47,791 nucleotides of DNA from Planctomycetota bacterium (lineage in GTDB: Bacteria > Planctomycetota > UBA8108 > JACQVS01): positions 1 to 47,791 of the forward strand of contig JACQVS010000187.1 in the NCBI GenBank assembly GCA_016209605.1, in the 5' to 3' direction. Numbering within the stretch: the stretch's first letter is position 1; the number at the start of each line of letters is the position of its first letter. Made by a program: the position numbers and the translations under genes. The notes under the pieces were generated by a model. That model ran no database searches, had not been told where the DNA came from, and worked only from the letters and a program-made list of their open reading frames with translations. This document shows, in pieces, positions 32,303 through 43,625 of this stretch.

Positions 32303-33157
32303 ATGCCGCACTTTCTTGCCGTAGACAATCCCCTGGATCACGTGGTCGACGCCCCGCTCTTCCACTTCGCGCACCAGGACTACGCCTGGCAAGTGGCGCT
32401 CCATGAGAAGACCAAGGGCTTGAGCGCGTTCCTGTGGTCCCTGGGGATCGGCAAGCACATCTTGATATTCATGCTGGCCGGAGTCCTGACCCTGCTCCTC
32501 TTCTGGGCGCGGGCCCGTCAAGCGGCCAGGGAGACCGTGCCTGGCCGCTTCGGCAACATGATCGAAGCCGTCATGCTCTTCCTGCGGGACCAGGTGGCGA
32601 GGCCGTTCCTGGGGGAGCACGGCGACCCCTACCTGCCATTCGTCTGGGGCTTCTTTTTCTTCATCTTGATCAACAACCTCCTCGGCCTCATCCCGCTTTT
32701 CGACTACCTGGGCCACGGCGGCAACACCGCCACCGCCAATATCGGAGTCACCGGGGCGCTGGCCATCTGCTCCTTCACTCTTTACCACCTTTTGGGTATC
32801 AAGGCGCAAGGAAATCCTTGGACCTACGTCAAGAACCTCTTCCCCCATGTCCCCTGGTTCGTGCTGCTTATTATTGTCGGTGTAGAAGTCGTGGCTCACC
32901 TCGTCCGTCCCTGCGCCCTGGCCATTCGTCTCTGCGCCAACATGCTCGCGGGCCACACCATGATGGCGGTTATTTTCATGTTCATCACCCTGTCGGTGAA
33001 GCTGGGCCTTTTCGGCTGGGGCCCCATCACCCTGGTAAGCTGCTCCACGGTGGTGGCCTTGACGTTCCTCGAGCTGCTGGTGGCCCTCATCCAGGCTTAT
33101 GTGTTCACGTTCTTGTCCACGGTGTTTCTGTCGATGGCGATCCATCCGGAGCACTGA
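32303..33157 (+). CDS. atpB: ATP synthase Fo subunit a
   Basis: Proton-channel subunit of the membrane part, 284 aa with five or more membrane helices. The essential Arg lies in ALAIRLCANMLAGH, the standard helix-4 motif; the Gly/His-rich end of that helix is normal. A long N-terminal arm (VDNPLDHVVDAPLFHFAHQDYAW) is common in planctomycete/Verrucomicrobia-type a subunits. ATG 32303 is preceded by GGAGGATAGACC. The C-terminal helix has FLELLVALIQAYVFTFLSTVFLSMAI, as in the family. The last codons and stop belong to a 22-bp tandem duplication. Confidence 0.93.
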   Translation: MPHFLAVDNPLDHVVDAPLFHFAHQDYAWQVALHEKTKGLSAFLWSLGIGKHILIFMLAGVLTLLLFWARARQAARETVPGRFGNMIEAVMLFLRDQVARPFLGEHGDPYLPFVWGFFFFILINNLLGLIPLFDYLGHGGNTATANIGVTGALAICSFTLYHLLGIKAQGNPWTYVKNLFPHVPWFVLLIIVGVEVVAHLVRPCALAIRLCANMLAGHTMMAVIFMFITLSVKLGLFGWGPITLVSCSTVVALTFLELLVALIQAYVFTFLSTVFLSMAIHPEH

Positions 33158-33185
33158 TTTCGGCCATCCGGAGCACTGATTTTGG
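33142..33185 (+). repeat. 22-bp tandem duplication over the atpB stop
   Basis: CCATCCGGAGCACTGATTT at 33142-33160 returns exactly at 33164-33182; the two 22-nt units differ at one base. The first carries the final His-Pro-Glu-His codons and stop TGA of atpB; the second lies in the 80-nt gap before atpE. Confidence 0.75.
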
Positions 33186-33225
33186 AAAGCTTAAGATTTT
33201 GAAATCTCGATTCAGTCGTATTTAG

Positions 33226-33582
<357 letters not shown>

Positions 33583-33611
33583 AAAATCACGCTTGAAAGA
33601 AAGGTCCAAGC

Positions 33612-34229
33612 ATGCTTCCATCGAATCGGGGTCTGGCGGCAGCGGTCCTGGCGCTCGCGGCCGGCGCCGCATCGCTTCTTCAAGGCGCGGAAGCGGCCGA
33701 GGCGGCCGGGCGGGCGGGCAGTATGGCCGAGACGATCATGCAGTACTTCAAGACCGCCGGCTGGGCCGTCCTGTCCTTCGCCGCCGTGCTCTTCATCCTC
33801 TGGAAGAAGGCCTTTCCGCCGATCGTCGAGGCACTCGACAAGCGCGCCAGGCTGATCCAGGAGTCCCTCGATGCGGCCCGCCGCGCCAAGGAGGAGGCCG
33901 AGGCGATGATGGCCAGGCACGAGGAGAGCCTGGAGAAGGCCCGCGGCGAGGCCCGCGCCATCATCGAGGAGGGGAAGGCCGATGCCCTGCGCGTCAAGGG
34001 GAACATCATCGAGAGCGCCCGCAAGGAGGCGGGAGATATCGCCGCCCGCGCCAAGCGGGACATCGTGCTTGCCAAGCAGGCGGCGGTGGATGAGCTTTAC
34101 CGCCAGGCGGCGCGGCTTTCCTTCGAGCTGGCCGAGAAGGTCATCCAGAAGTCGCTGCGCCCGGAGGACCATCAAGGCCTGATCTCCGACTGCATCCAGA
34201 AGTACAAGGGAGAGGCCCGAGCGAGATGA
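33612..34229 (+). CDS. atpF: ATP synthase Fo subunit b
   Basis: Peripheral-stalk subunit, 205 aa. It starts with a cleavable-looking leader (AAAVLALAAGAASLLQGAEA), then one membrane helix (WAVLSFAAVLFILWKKAF) and a long Glu/Arg/Ala-rich coiled coil (residues about 80-190). The leader before the membrane helix is not found in Escherichia coli but is seen in several planctomycete b subunits. ATG 33612; the stop overlaps the delta gene start (ATGA). Confidence 0.88.
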   Translation: MLPSNRGLAAAVLALAAGAASLLQGAEAAEAAGRAGSMAETIMQYFKTAGWAVLSFAAVLFILWKKAFPPIVEALDKRARLIQESLDAARRAKEEAEAMMARHEESLEKARGEARAIIEEGKADALRVKGNIIESARKEAGDIAARAKRDIVLAKQAAVDELYRQAARLSFELAEKVIQKSLRPEDHQGLISDCIQKYKGEARAR

Positions 34230-34795
34230 AGAAAAATCCGGTTTCAAGCGCTTACGCCCGCGCCCTGCTCGAGCTCGCCTCCGAGCGCAACCGGCTCAAC
34301 GAGGTGGCGGAGGAGATCCAGGCCTTCCTGGAGCCGTTCCGGAAGGACCGGGACTTCCGCAATTTCATCCTCACTCCCAGCATCGACCGGCGCGACAAGA
34401 AGGCCTCGCTGGACCGGATCTTCTCGAGCCAGCTCAGCGCCACCCTTCTCGACTTCTTGAAGCTGGTCCTCGACAAGGGCCGCCAGGGATTCCTGGAGGA
34501 GATGCTCCTGGAGTACTCCCGGCTCTTCGACCAGAAGATGAACCGGGCGCACGTCGAGGCGGTCACGGCGGTGGCCATTTCACCGGAGAGCGAGGAGCGG
34601 CTCGCGGCCGCACTGGCGCAGAACCTGAAGAAGACCATCGTGCTCGAGAAGAAGGTCCGCCCGGAGGTCCTCGGCGGCATGATCCTGCGCCACGGCGACC
34701 TGGTGGTGGATGGGAGCGTCCGCACCCATTTGCAGAAGATCCACGGACACATGCAAGCGCACAAGTTAGGAAGCGAGTTGGTCCATGAAAATTAA
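34226..34795 (+). CDS. atpH: ATP synthase F1 subunit delta
   Basis: Stalk cap protein, 189 aa, the usual length. [17 protein letters not shown] at the start matches the family, as do [41 protein letters not shown] and the C-terminal [27 protein letters not shown], where DGS is near-invariant. It overlaps atpF by 4 nt and atpA by 11 nt, which argues for coupled translation. Confidence 0.9.
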   Translation: MKKNPVSSAYARALLELASERNRLNEVAEEIQAFLEPFRKDRDFRNFILTPSIDRRDKKASLDRIFSSQLSATLLDFLKLVLDKGRQGFLEEMLLEYSRLFDQKMNRAHVEAVTAVAISPESEERLAAALAQNLKKTIVLEKKVRPEVLGGMILRHGDLVVDGSVRTHLQKIHGHMQAHKLGSELVHEN

Positions 34796-36323
34796 GCCGG
34801 AAGAGATCACATCGGTACTGAAGAAGGAGATTGAAAACTACCGCGCCGAGCTCTCCGTCGAGGAGGAGGGAACCATCCTCGAGGTCGGCGACGGCATCGC
34901 CCGGATTTACGGCCTCGACAACTGCCTCGCCAGCGAGATGCTGCAGTTCTCGAATGGCTCCTACGGCATGGCCCTTAACCTCGAGGAGGCCTCGATCGGC
35001 GCGGTCATCCTGGGCGAGTACCTCGACCTGCGCGAGGGGGACAAGGTCAAGCGCACCGGAGCGGTGCTGCAGGTGCCGGCGGGCGAGGCCATGATCGGCC
35101 GCGTCGTCGATCCCCTCGGCCATCCCCTCGATGACAAGGGCCCCATCAACACCCGGGAGTTCCGCCCGGTGGAGTTCACCGCCCCCGGCATTGCCGACCG
35201 CCAGCCGGTGAAGGAGCCGTTACAGACCGGCCTCAAGGCCATCGACTCGATGATCCCCATCGGCCGCGGGCAGCGCGAGCTGATCATCGGTGACCGCGGC
35301 ACCGGCAAGACCGCCATCGCCATCGACACCATCATCAACCAGAAGGGCAAAGAGGTGATCTGCGTCTACGTCGCCATTGGACAAAAATCGTCGACGGTCG
35401 CCGGCGTGGTCGAGAAGCTGGCGCAGACCGGCGCCATGGACTACACCATCGTCGTCAACGCCCCGGCCTCGTCGCCGGCGCCGATGCAGTACATCGCGCC
35501 GTACGCCGGCTGCGCCATGGCGGAGCACTTCATGTACCGCGGCCTGCACACCCTCTGCATCTACGATGACCTTTCCAAGCAGGCGGTGGCGTACCGCCAG
35601 CTGTCGCTGCTCCTACGCCGCCCGCCGGGCCGCGAGGCGTACCCCGGAGACGTGTTTTACCTGCACTCGCGCCTCCTCGAGCGCGCCGCCAAGCTCTCCG
35701 AGGACCGCGGCGGCGGCTCGCTGACGGCGCTGCCGGTGATCGAGACCCAGGAGGGCGAGGTGTCGGCTTACATCCCGACCAACGTCATCTCCATCACCGA
35801 CGGCCAGATCTACCTGCAGCCGGATCTCTTCTTCGCCGGCATCCGGCCGGCCATCAACGTCGGCATCTCGGTGTCGCGCGTCGGCGGCAACGCCCAGATC
35901 AAGGCCATGAAGAAGGTGGCGGGCTCGTTGCGCCTCGACCTGGCGCAGTTCTGGGAGCTGGAGGCCTTCGCCCAGCTCGGCACCGAGCTGGACAAGACCA
36001 CCCAGGCCCAGCTCGACCGCGGCTACCGCATGGTCGAGATCCTCAAGCAGGACCAGTACGAGCCCAGGCCGGTGGAGGACCAGGTCCTGATCATCTGGGC
36101 CGGCGGCAAGGGCTATCTCGACAAGATCCCGCTGCCGCGGGTGCAGGAGTTCGAGAGGAAGCTCATCGAGTACCTTCACGCCACCCACAAGGAGATCCCG
36201 GAGGCGATCCTGCGTGAGAAGGACTTGACCGGCGACACCGAGAAGCTCCTCCATCAAGTGGTGGGGGACTTCCAGAGGAGCTTCCTGGAGGGGAAGGCCC
36301 CCGACCCGAGGGCGAAGAGGTGA
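34785..36323 (+). CDS. atpA: ATP synthase F1 subunit alpha
   Basis: Non-catalytic nucleotide-binding subunit, 512 aa, normal length. P-loop [43 protein letters not shown], and [13 protein letters not shown] are standard, as is the Arg-finger region [20 protein letters not shown]. The N-terminus [19 protein letters not shown] binds delta. ATG 34785 overlaps atpH. The codons follow the strong G/C third-position use of the operon. Confidence 0.97.
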   Translation: MKIKPEEITSVLKKEIENYRAELSVEEEGTILEVGDGIARIYGLDNCLASEMLQFSNGSYGMALNLEEASIGAVILGEYLDLREGDKVKRTGAVLQVPAGEAMIGRVVDPLGHPLDDKGPINTREFRPVEFTAPGIADRQPVKEPLQTGLKAIDSMIPIGRGQRELIIGDRGTGKTAIAIDTIINQKGKEVICVYVAIGQKSSTVAGVVEKLAQTGAMDYTIVVNAPASSPAPMQYIAPYAGCAMAEHFMYRGLHTLCIYDDLSKQAVAYRQLSLLLRRPPGREAYPGDVFYLHSRLLERAAKLSEDRGGGSLTALPVIETQEGEVSAYIPTNVISITDGQIYLQPDLFFAGIRPAINVGISVSRVGGNAQIKAMKKVAGSLRLDLAQFWELEAFAQLGTELDKTTQAQLDRGYRMVEILKQDQYEPRPVEDQVLIIWAGGKGYLDKIPLPRVQEFERKLIEYLHATHKEIPEAILREKDLTGDTEKLLHQVVGDFQRSFLEGKAPDPRAKR

Positions 36324-36337
36324 TTCAGAGGTAAAGC

Positions 36338-37213
36338 ATGGCCAGCGCCCGCGATCTCCGCAAGAAAATCCGCAGCATCTCCAACACCAGGAAGATCACC
36401 CGCACCATGGAGCTGGTGGCGACGTCGAAGGCCAAGCGGGCGCAGGACCGCTTGAAATCGACGACGCCGTACTCGCAGAAGCTGGCGGAGCTGCTCTTCC
36501 ATCTCTTTCAGGCCGGCACGGTGGACCATCCGCTGCTTCGGACCCCCGAGGACAAGAAACAGAGCGCCCTCTTCATCATCACCGGCAACCGCGGCCTCTG
36601 CGGCGGCTACAACACCAATGTCCTCTCCCTCGCGGAGAGGACGCTGGCCCGGGAGAAGGAGGCGGGACGGAGCGTCGAGGTTTACATGGCCGGCCGGAAG
36701 GGCATCAACCGCTTCCGCTTTCTGCGCCTCCCGGTGAAGGAATCTTACACCCAGTTCGACGACCGGCCGAGTTTCAGCGATGCGGCGGCCCTCGCCCAGA
36801 CCTTCATCGACCGCTTCCGGCGCGGCGAGGTCGACCGGGTGCTGGCGGTGAGCACCCGCTACCTCTCGGCCGGCTCCCAGAAGCCGGAGCTGGCGCAGGT
36901 GCTGCCGATCATCCTTCCCCCGGGCGCCGAGCCGGTCAAGAAGAAGAGCGCGGCCGTGGAGTTCATCTTCGAGCCCGGCCCCGCGGCCATCCTCGAGTCG
37001 CTCCTGCCGCTCTCGGTGAAGAACCGGATCTACCGCCTGCTGGTCGAGGCCGCCGCCAGCGAGCAGCTGGCGCGCCGCCTGGCGATGAAGCGGGCCACTG
37101 ACAGCGCCGAGGAGATGATCAAGACATACACCCGGAAGTACAACCGCTCCCGCCAAGCGGGCATCACCCAGCAGATCAATGAGATCGTCACGGGCGCCCA
37201 GGCGCTGGAGTGA
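36338..37213 (+). CDS. atpG: ATP synthase F1 subunit gamma
   Basis: Central rotor shaft, 291 aa. The N-terminal helix MASARDLRKKIRSISNTRKITRTMELVATSKAKRAQ and the C-terminal helix MKRATDSAEEMIKTYTRKYNRSRQAGITQQINEIVTGA are both complete; ITGNRGLCGGYNTNVL in the centre is the family signature. Start ATG 36338, preceded by AGAGGTAAAGC. It lies 14 nt after atpA and 68 nt before atpD. Confidence 0.95.
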   Translation: MASARDLRKKIRSISNTRKITRTMELVATSKAKRAQDRLKSTTPYSQKLAELLFHLFQAGTVDHPLLRTPEDKKQSALFIITGNRGLCGGYNTNVLSLAERTLAREKEAGRSVEVYMAGRKGINRFRFLRLPVKESYTQFDDRPSFSDAAALAQTFIDRFRRGEVDRVLAVSTRYLSAGSQKPELAQVLPIILPPGAEPVKKKSAAVEFIFEPGPAAILESLLPLSVKNRIYRLLVEAAASEQLARRLAMKRATDSAEEMIKTYTRKYNRSRQAGITQQINEIVTGAQALE

Positions 37214-37266
37214 GCGCTGAGTGACGAATGTAAAATAAATATTTCAAGCCATCAGTCAGCCAGTAA

Positions 37267-38727
<1,461 letters not shown>

Positions 38728-38730
38728 TCA

Positions 38731-39144
38731 GTGTCCATCACCTGCACCGTCACCACGCCGGAGCGGCTGGTTTACGAGGGGAAGGCCGACCTCATCGTCG
38801 TCCCGGCGTCCGATGGCGAGCTCGGCATCCTGCCGAGGCACGCGCCGCTCATGGCCCTTCTCGGCACCGGCGAGATGCGCATCAAGAAAGCCGCCGGCTC
38901 GACCGACTCGGTCTTCATCCGCGGCGGCTTCGTCCAGGTGGTGCACGACCAGGTCAACGTCCTGGCCACCGACGCCGAGCTGGCCGGCCAGATCGACCCC
39001 TCCGCCGCCCAGGCAGAGGTCGAAAAGGTCGCCGCCGTTCCAGCCGGCACGCGCCGGTCGATCGAGGAGCGCGCCCAGAGCAACGAGCGGCTGCGCGCCG
39101 CCAAGATCAAGGCGCGCCTTGCCCGGGGCAAGGCGGGGGCCTAG
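38731..39144 (+). CDS. atpC: ATP synthase F1 subunit epsilon
   Basis: Rotor subunit and inhibitor, 137 aa. Start GTG 38731, 3 nt after atpD. SITCTVTTPERLVYEGKADLIVVPASDGELGILPRHAPLMALLGTGEMRIK is the beta-sandwich; the C-terminal helices (VEKVAAVPAGTRRSIEERAQSNERLRAAKIKARLARG) are present. The stop is followed after 10 nt by a GH57 lipoprotein gene. Confidence 0.94.
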   Translation: MSITCTVTTPERLVYEGKADLIVVPASDGELGILPRHAPLMALLGTGEMRIKKAAGSTDSVFIRGGFVQVVHDQVNVLATDAELAGQIDPSAAQAEVEKVAAVPAGTRRSIEERAQSNERLRAAKIKARLARGKAGA

Positions 39145-39154
39145 GGAGATTACC

Positions 39155-41098
39155 ATGGTGGCTGTGGAGAACGCGTTCAAACTACTCATCCTGGTGAGCG
39201 CTGGCCTGGGCGCCTCCCTGATCTCCAGCTGCTCTCTGGGCGGCGATGCTTTCTACCTCCACATCATCTGGCAGAACCACCAGCCCCTGCTGATCGACCC
39301 TGCCGGCAAGGACCATCTCATCGCCCCGGAGGTGCGCATCGCGTCGACGCGGGACTACTACGCCATGGCCTCGATCTGGCGCGAGTTTCCCGACCTCCAC
39401 GTCACCGTCAACCTCTCCTTCCCGCTGGTTCACCAGCTCGAAACCTTCTACCTTGACCGGCTGCTCCCCTTCCTGGACAAGGGGAAGAGCCGCATCGACG
39501 CGGAAAAGTTCCTGGCGAAATGGAATGGCCAGACCGACCCGTGGATCGATCTCGCCCTGACGCCTTCGGAGAAGTTCGGCGAGAAGGAGCTGGAGCTGCT
39601 CCGTTCCGGCGCCTGGAGCTGCTTCAGCGTCCCCGAGGCGGTCATCAATTTCTTCCCGCAGTTCTTGAGCCTGCGATCGAAGAACCCGGCCGAGTACACG
39701 GTTGAAGACAAGACCGCCATCAAGTGCTGGAGCTACCTGGCGAACTTCGCCCCGGCGTTCCTCGATGGCCCCGTCGAACTGGCCTCGGGGGGCCAGGTCG
39801 ACCTCAGCGACCTGGTTGAAATGCAGCCGGCGGGGACTTACTGGCTGCGCCGCCCCCTCACCGAGGATGACGCCAACCGCCTGGTGGCGGAGGCCGTCAA
39901 GGTCATGGAGGCGACGCTGGCCATTTACCGCGCCATGGGGCTCGATCCCCACTCCGGCGGGGGGCAGATCGAGCTCATCACCACGCCGCTCTTTCATCCG
40001 GCCCTGCCGCTCCTTTACGACTCCAGCCTGGCGCGCGTCTCCCAGCCGGCCGTCGACCTCCCCGACCGCTTCAGCTACCCGCGCGATGTGGCCTACCACG
40101 TCCAGAGGGCCTCGCAGACCTTTCGCCAGATCTTCGGCAACGCTCCCGAGGGCATGTGGCCGCCGGATGGGGCGGTGGCGCCCGAAATCCTCTCTTACTT
40201 CCTGGAAAGCGGCGTCCGCTGGGTCGCCACCGGCGACCGCGTCCTGCGCGGCAGCCGGCCGCGCGACCTGCCGCTCGATCAAGCTTACCGCGTCAGCACC
40301 ACCGATCCCAGGGCGAGCGGCAACCTGGTGATGGTCTTCTGCGACACCGACCTTGCCGGCGAGCTGCTGGGCGAGGCTCAAGCTTCCGAAACCGACCTCG
40401 CGGTCGACGGGGCCATTGCCAGGCTCCTGGAGTACCCCGCCGGCGCTCCGGACCGCCTGATCACGCTGGTTTTCGACAGCTCGAAGGCCTGGGAGCGCTT
40501 TCACCAGGACCTGGGAGGGAAGAAGTTCCTGCGCGCCTTTTACCGGAGGCTCGACGAGCTGCAGGAGTCCGGGTCGGTCATCACCGTGACCCTGAGCGAG
40601 TACTTGAACGGCAACCTGGCGCGAAAAATTCCGCCCCATCCGCCCCAGGACATGCCTCCCCTGGAGAGGCTCTGGGCCGGCTCCTGGACCGACGGCACCT
40701 TCAGTGGCTGGATCGGTGACGCCAGGAAGAACAAGGCGTGGAAGTACCTGCTGCAGGCTCGCAAGGATCTGGAGGCGAGTTCCATCCGCTCGCCGGACCC
40801 CGGCGCCCTGCCTCCTTCCGAGAAAGGCCGCAGCACCAACGGCTTCCTGGCGTGGCAGTCAATGTACATGGCGGAAAGCTCGGAGTGGTTCGAGTGGTTC
40901 CGGGCCGAGCGGTTCGCAAAGACCGGAGTTGAAGGTAGCCCCTCCCCGGGCGAGGAGGAGGTGAAGATCCTCAAGGCGCGCGCCCTGGTCATGGAGCGGA
41001 TCTTCCTGAAGCACTTGAAAAACGTCTACGACCACGCCGCCCAGGCCGGCGCCCGCATGCCCAGGCAGGAGTTCCCGCCGATCTCGGCGACGCCCTGA
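39155..41098 (+). CDS. GH57 family glycoside hydrolase, lipoprotein
   Basis: Alpha-glucan-type enzyme of family 57 (amylase, branching or amylopullulanase-like), anchored as a lipoprotein: ISSC at the end of LVSAGLGASLISSC is a good lipobox. Region 1 is IIWQNHQPL (His42). Region 2 is GQIELITTPLFHPALPLL. Region 3 is EGMWPPDGAVAPEIL, where relatives have WPSEGSVS; the Glu that would be the nucleophile is Asp338. Region 4 is probably MVFCDTDLAGELLGE. The barrel is followed by a helical tail. It starts 10 nt after atpC with AGGGAGATT before ATG 39155, so it may be read from the atp promoter, an odd place for a sugar enzyme. Confidence 0.85.
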   Translation: MVAVENAFKLLILVSAGLGASLISSCSLGGDAFYLHIIWQNHQPLLIDPAGKDHLIAPEVRIASTRDYYAMASIWREFPDLHVTVNLSFPLVHQLETFYLDRLLPFLDKGKSRIDAEKFLAKWNGQTDPWIDLALTPSEKFGEKELELLRSGAWSCFSVPEAVINFFPQFLSLRSKNPAEYTVEDKTAIKCWSYLANFAPAFLDGPVELASGGQVDLSDLVEMQPAGTYWLRRPLTEDDANRLVAEAVKVMEATLAIYRAMGLDPHSGGGQIELITTPLFHPALPLLYDSSLARVSQPAVDLPDRFSYPRDVAYHVQRASQTFRQIFGNAPEGMWPPDGAVAPEILSYFLESGVRWVATGDRVLRGSRPRDLPLDQAYRVSTTDPRASGNLVMVFCDTDLAGELLGEAQASETDLAVDGAIARLLEYPAGAPDRLITLVFDSSKAWERFHQDLGGKKFLRAFYRRLDELQESGSVITVTLSEYLNGNLARKIPPHPPQDMPPLERLWAGSWTDGTFSGWIGDARKNKAWKYLLQARKDLEASSIRSPDPGALPPSEKGRSTNGFLAWQSMYMAESSEWFEWFRAERFAKTGVEGSPSPGEEEVKILKARALVMERIFLKHLKNVYDHAAQAGARMPRQEFPPISATP

Positions 41099-41290
41099 AG
41101 CAGCCACGGCCGCAACCAAAGGTCTCGGCCGAACAATATGAAGATGAAGAGGATTGAACCGCCAAGGTGAGCTCCGAGCAATGGCGCAGGAGCGAATGCC
41201 CGGACCAGCGGGCGCCAGCACAAGCTGGCCGCTGGGAGGGCCGCCCGAAGGCGAGCGCGAGAGCGCGAAGACCGAAGGGCCGAGAACGCC

Positions 41291-41368
41291 AAGATAAGAC
41301 GCCAGGCGAATGAAAGAGCGGTCCTCGAACGCCAAAACTTCTCTGCTGTCTGCGAAGAAGATTTGATG
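41291..41368 (+). repeat. Composite dispersed repeat, copy 2
   Basis: Same order of parts as 31230-31310: AAGACGCCAGGCGAAT, AAAGAGCGGTCCT, and a degenerate hairpin ACTTCTCTGCTGTC-TGCGAAGAAGATTTGATG. The two copies agree at most positions of the AGAGCGGTCCT and TGCGAAGAAG cores and drift elsewhere. Confidence 0.6.
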
Positions 41369-41488
41369 GAAGAACCAAAGAGCCCTCCGGATGTCATAAA
41401 ATGCTTTCCGGCAGTTGATTATGAAGCCATAACGACCCTGGAAGATCCGCGGCCAGGAGAGCCATTAAAAAAAAACATGGAAAGATTG

Positions 41489-41517
41489 TTGACTATGTCT
41501 ATTAAATCGATTGGATA
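41489..41517 (+). promoter_or_regulatory. Possible promoter/operator of the sulfate operon
   Basis: TTGACT (41489-41494) with an A+T-rich region 17-21 nt downstream (GGATAAATTATATA), no clear TATAAT. It contains GTCTATTAA (41497-41505), a 9-mer also found at 46676-46684 just before the start of the Rrf2 regulator gene. GAC-TAT-GTC in this site is a short inverted repeat. Confidence 0.35.
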
Positions 41518-41732
41518 AATTATATATGAATGTTTATGAAGCGATCTTCAAATTGTTCATGAAACGGCACGGCAGGCTCGCGAGGCCGTTTTTGACCAGC
41601 AAGCAATACAATCACTGTCGTTGTTGATCCTGCCGGGGTCTTGATATCGGCTTGCCGATGAGCGCCGTCAGATTTCGGCGTCGTTCCGCTTTAACTGAAA
41701 AATATAACCACAACGATTGAAAGGAATATCCC

Positions 41733-42755
41733 ATGTTCATTTCCAGATTGACGAACTTGATCAGCGGTGTGGGCCTTGCTATGGCGATGGTTTACACCGT
41801 GGCCGCCAAGGCGGACGTGGAAATCCTCAACGTCTCGTATGACCCGACCCGGGAGCTTTACCAGGACTTCAACCAGGCGTTCGCGGCGCACTGGAAGGCC
41901 AGGACCGGCGAGACCGTTACCATCCAGCAGTCGCACGGCGGCTCGAGCAAACAAGCTCGCGCGGTGATCGACGGCCTGGAAGCCCACGTGGTGACGCTCG
42001 CGCTCGCCTATGACATCGACGCGCTCTACGAGAAGGGCAAGCTGGTCGCCAAGGACTGGCAGAAGCGCCTCCCCCACAACAGCTCGCCCTACACATCGAC
42101 AGTGGCGTTCGTGGTACGGAAAGGGAATCCGAAGAAGATCAAGGATTGGGAGGACCTCGTGAGGCCGGGCATCTCGGTCATCTCCCCCAACCCCAAGACT
42201 TCCGGCGTGGCGCGTTGGAACTACCTGGCGGCCTGGGGCTACGAGCTCAAGAGGACCGGCGGGGATGAAGCCAAGGCCAGGGACTTCGTCACCCGCCTCT
42301 ACAAGAACGTGCCGGTCCTGGATTCCGGCGCCCGCGGAGCCACCACCACGTTCATCGAACGCGGCATCGGCGACGTCCTCATCAACTGGGAGAACGAGGT
42401 CCTGTTGACCGTCCGGGAACTCGGTAAGGAAAAGTTCGAGCTGGTGGTACCCTCGATCAGCATCTTGACGGAACCGCCGGTGGCCGTTGTGGACAAGGTG
42501 GTGAACAAGCGGGGCACACGGGAAGTCGCCCAGGCTTACCTGGAATACCTCTACACGGAAGAAGGCCAGGAGATCGCGGCGAAGCACTTCTACCGCCCGC
42601 GACTCGCCTCGGTGGCGGCCAAGTACGCCCACCAGTTCCCCAAGGTGGAGCTCTTCACCATCGACGAGGTCTTCGGCGGCTGGCAGAAGGCCCAAAAGAA
42701 GCACTTCAACGATGGCGGTATTTTTGACCAGATCTACAAGCCGGGGATCCAATAA
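41733..42755 (+). CDS. sbp: Sulfate ABC transporter substrate-binding protein
   Basis: Periplasmic sulfate/thiosulfate-binding protein, 340 aa. Signal peptide [27 protein letters not shown]. Family motifs: [27 protein letters not shown] at the mature N-terminus, [54 protein letters not shown], and the ending [13 protein letters not shown]. These are the residues that hold sulfate by main-chain contacts. ATG 41733 is preceded by AAAGGA. It starts the operon; cysT follows after 24 nt. Confidence 0.96.
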   Translation: MFISRLTNLISGVGLAMAMVYTVAAKADVEILNVSYDPTRELYQDFNQAFAAHWKARTGETVTIQQSHGGSSKQARAVIDGLEAHVVTLALAYDIDALYEKGKLVAKDWQKRLPHNSSPYTSTVAFVVRKGNPKKIKDWEDLVRPGISVISPNPKTSGVARWNYLAAWGYELKRTGGDEAKARDFVTRLYKNVPVLDSGARGATTTFIERGIGDVLINWENEVLLTVRELGKEKFELVVPSISILTEPPVAVVDKVVNKRGTREVAQAYLEYLYTEEGQEIAAKHFYRPRLASVAAKYAHQFPKVELFTIDEVFGGWQKAQKKHFNDGGIFDQIYKPGIQ

Positions 42756-42779
42756 ACCACCGGCCGCGAGCGATCAACC

Positions 42780-43619
42780 ATGAGGATCTCTCTCAAGCAG
42801 CACAGCGTTCTGCCCGGCTTTGGCTTGACCCTGGGCTACACCATGGTCTACCTGGGCGCCATCGTGCTGATCCCGCTTTCGGCGCTGTTCTTCAAGACGG
42901 CGGCCCTGAGCTGGGGGGAGTTCTGGGGGATCATCAGCGAACCGCGGGTGCTGGCGTCCTACCGGCTGACTTTCGGCGCCTCGCTCCTCGCCGCCGGGAT
43001 CAACGCCGTGTTCGGGTTCATCGTCGCCTGGACCCTGGTGCGCTATCCCTTTCCGGGCAAGCGGCTCGTCGATGCGGCGGTCGATCTGCCGTTCGCCTTG
43101 CCCACGGCGGTGTCAGGCATCGCGTTGACCGCCATCTACGCCCCGAACGGCTGGATCGGCCGGTGGCTCGAACCGCTGGGAATCAAGGCGGCGTTCTCCC
43201 CGCTCGGCGTGACCATCGCCTTGACGTTCATCGGCCTGCCGTTCGTCGTGAGGACGCTCCAGCCGGCCCTGGAGGAGCTGGAGCCTGAGATCGAAGAAGC
43301 CGCGGCCACTTTAGGCGCGAGCCGCTCGCAGACCTTCCGGAGAGTCATCCTCCCGGCCGTCCTGCCGGCGCTGATCACCGGCTTCGGCCTGGCCTTCGCT
43401 CGGGCCGTCGGCGAGTACGGCTCGGTGGTCTTCATCTCCGGCAACATGCCGATGCGGACGGAGATCGCTCCGCTCCTCATCATCACGAAGCTCGAGCAGT
43501 ATGACTACGCCGGCGCCACGGCGATCGCCGTGGTGCTACTGGCGGCATCGTTCTTGCTCATTCTCCTGATCAACCTGCTCGAGTGGTGGAGCAGCCGCCA
43601 CCACCGGAAAGGAGCGTGA
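42780..43619 (+). CDS. cysT: Sulfate ABC transporter permease CysT
   Basis: Inner-membrane permease, 279 aa, about six helices. [27 protein letters not shown] at the start, [19 protein letters not shown] and the cytoplasmic [43 protein letters not shown] (EAA loop) are typical of CysT/CysU. It lies 6 nt before cysW. Normal length. Confidence 0.94.
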   Translation: MRISLKQHSVLPGFGLTLGYTMVYLGAIVLIPLSALFFKTAALSWGEFWGIISEPRVLASYRLTFGASLLAAGINAVFGFIVAWTLVRYPFPGKRLVDAAVDLPFALPTAVSGIALTAIYAPNGWIGRWLEPLGIKAAFSPLGVTIALTFIGLPFVVRTLQPALEELEPEIEEAAATLGASRSQTFRRVILPAVLPALITGFGLAFARAVGEYGSVVFISGNMPMRTEIAPLLIITKLEQYDYAGATAIAVVLLAASFLLILLINLLEWWSSRHHRKGA

Positions 43620-43625
43620 CCGCCA

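Larger units (their letters stand above)
41099..41732. other. 634-nt intergenic region before the sulfate operon
   Basis: No gene. It holds the second composite repeat (41291-41368), a run of A (41467-41475), a promoter-like site (TTGACT at 41489), and A+T-rich sequence up to about 41560. 41560-41700 has moderate G+C with no reading frame of note and short hairpin-like pairs (GGCTTGCC region). The Shine-Dalgarno AAAGGA for sbp is at 41720-41725. Confidence 0.7.
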
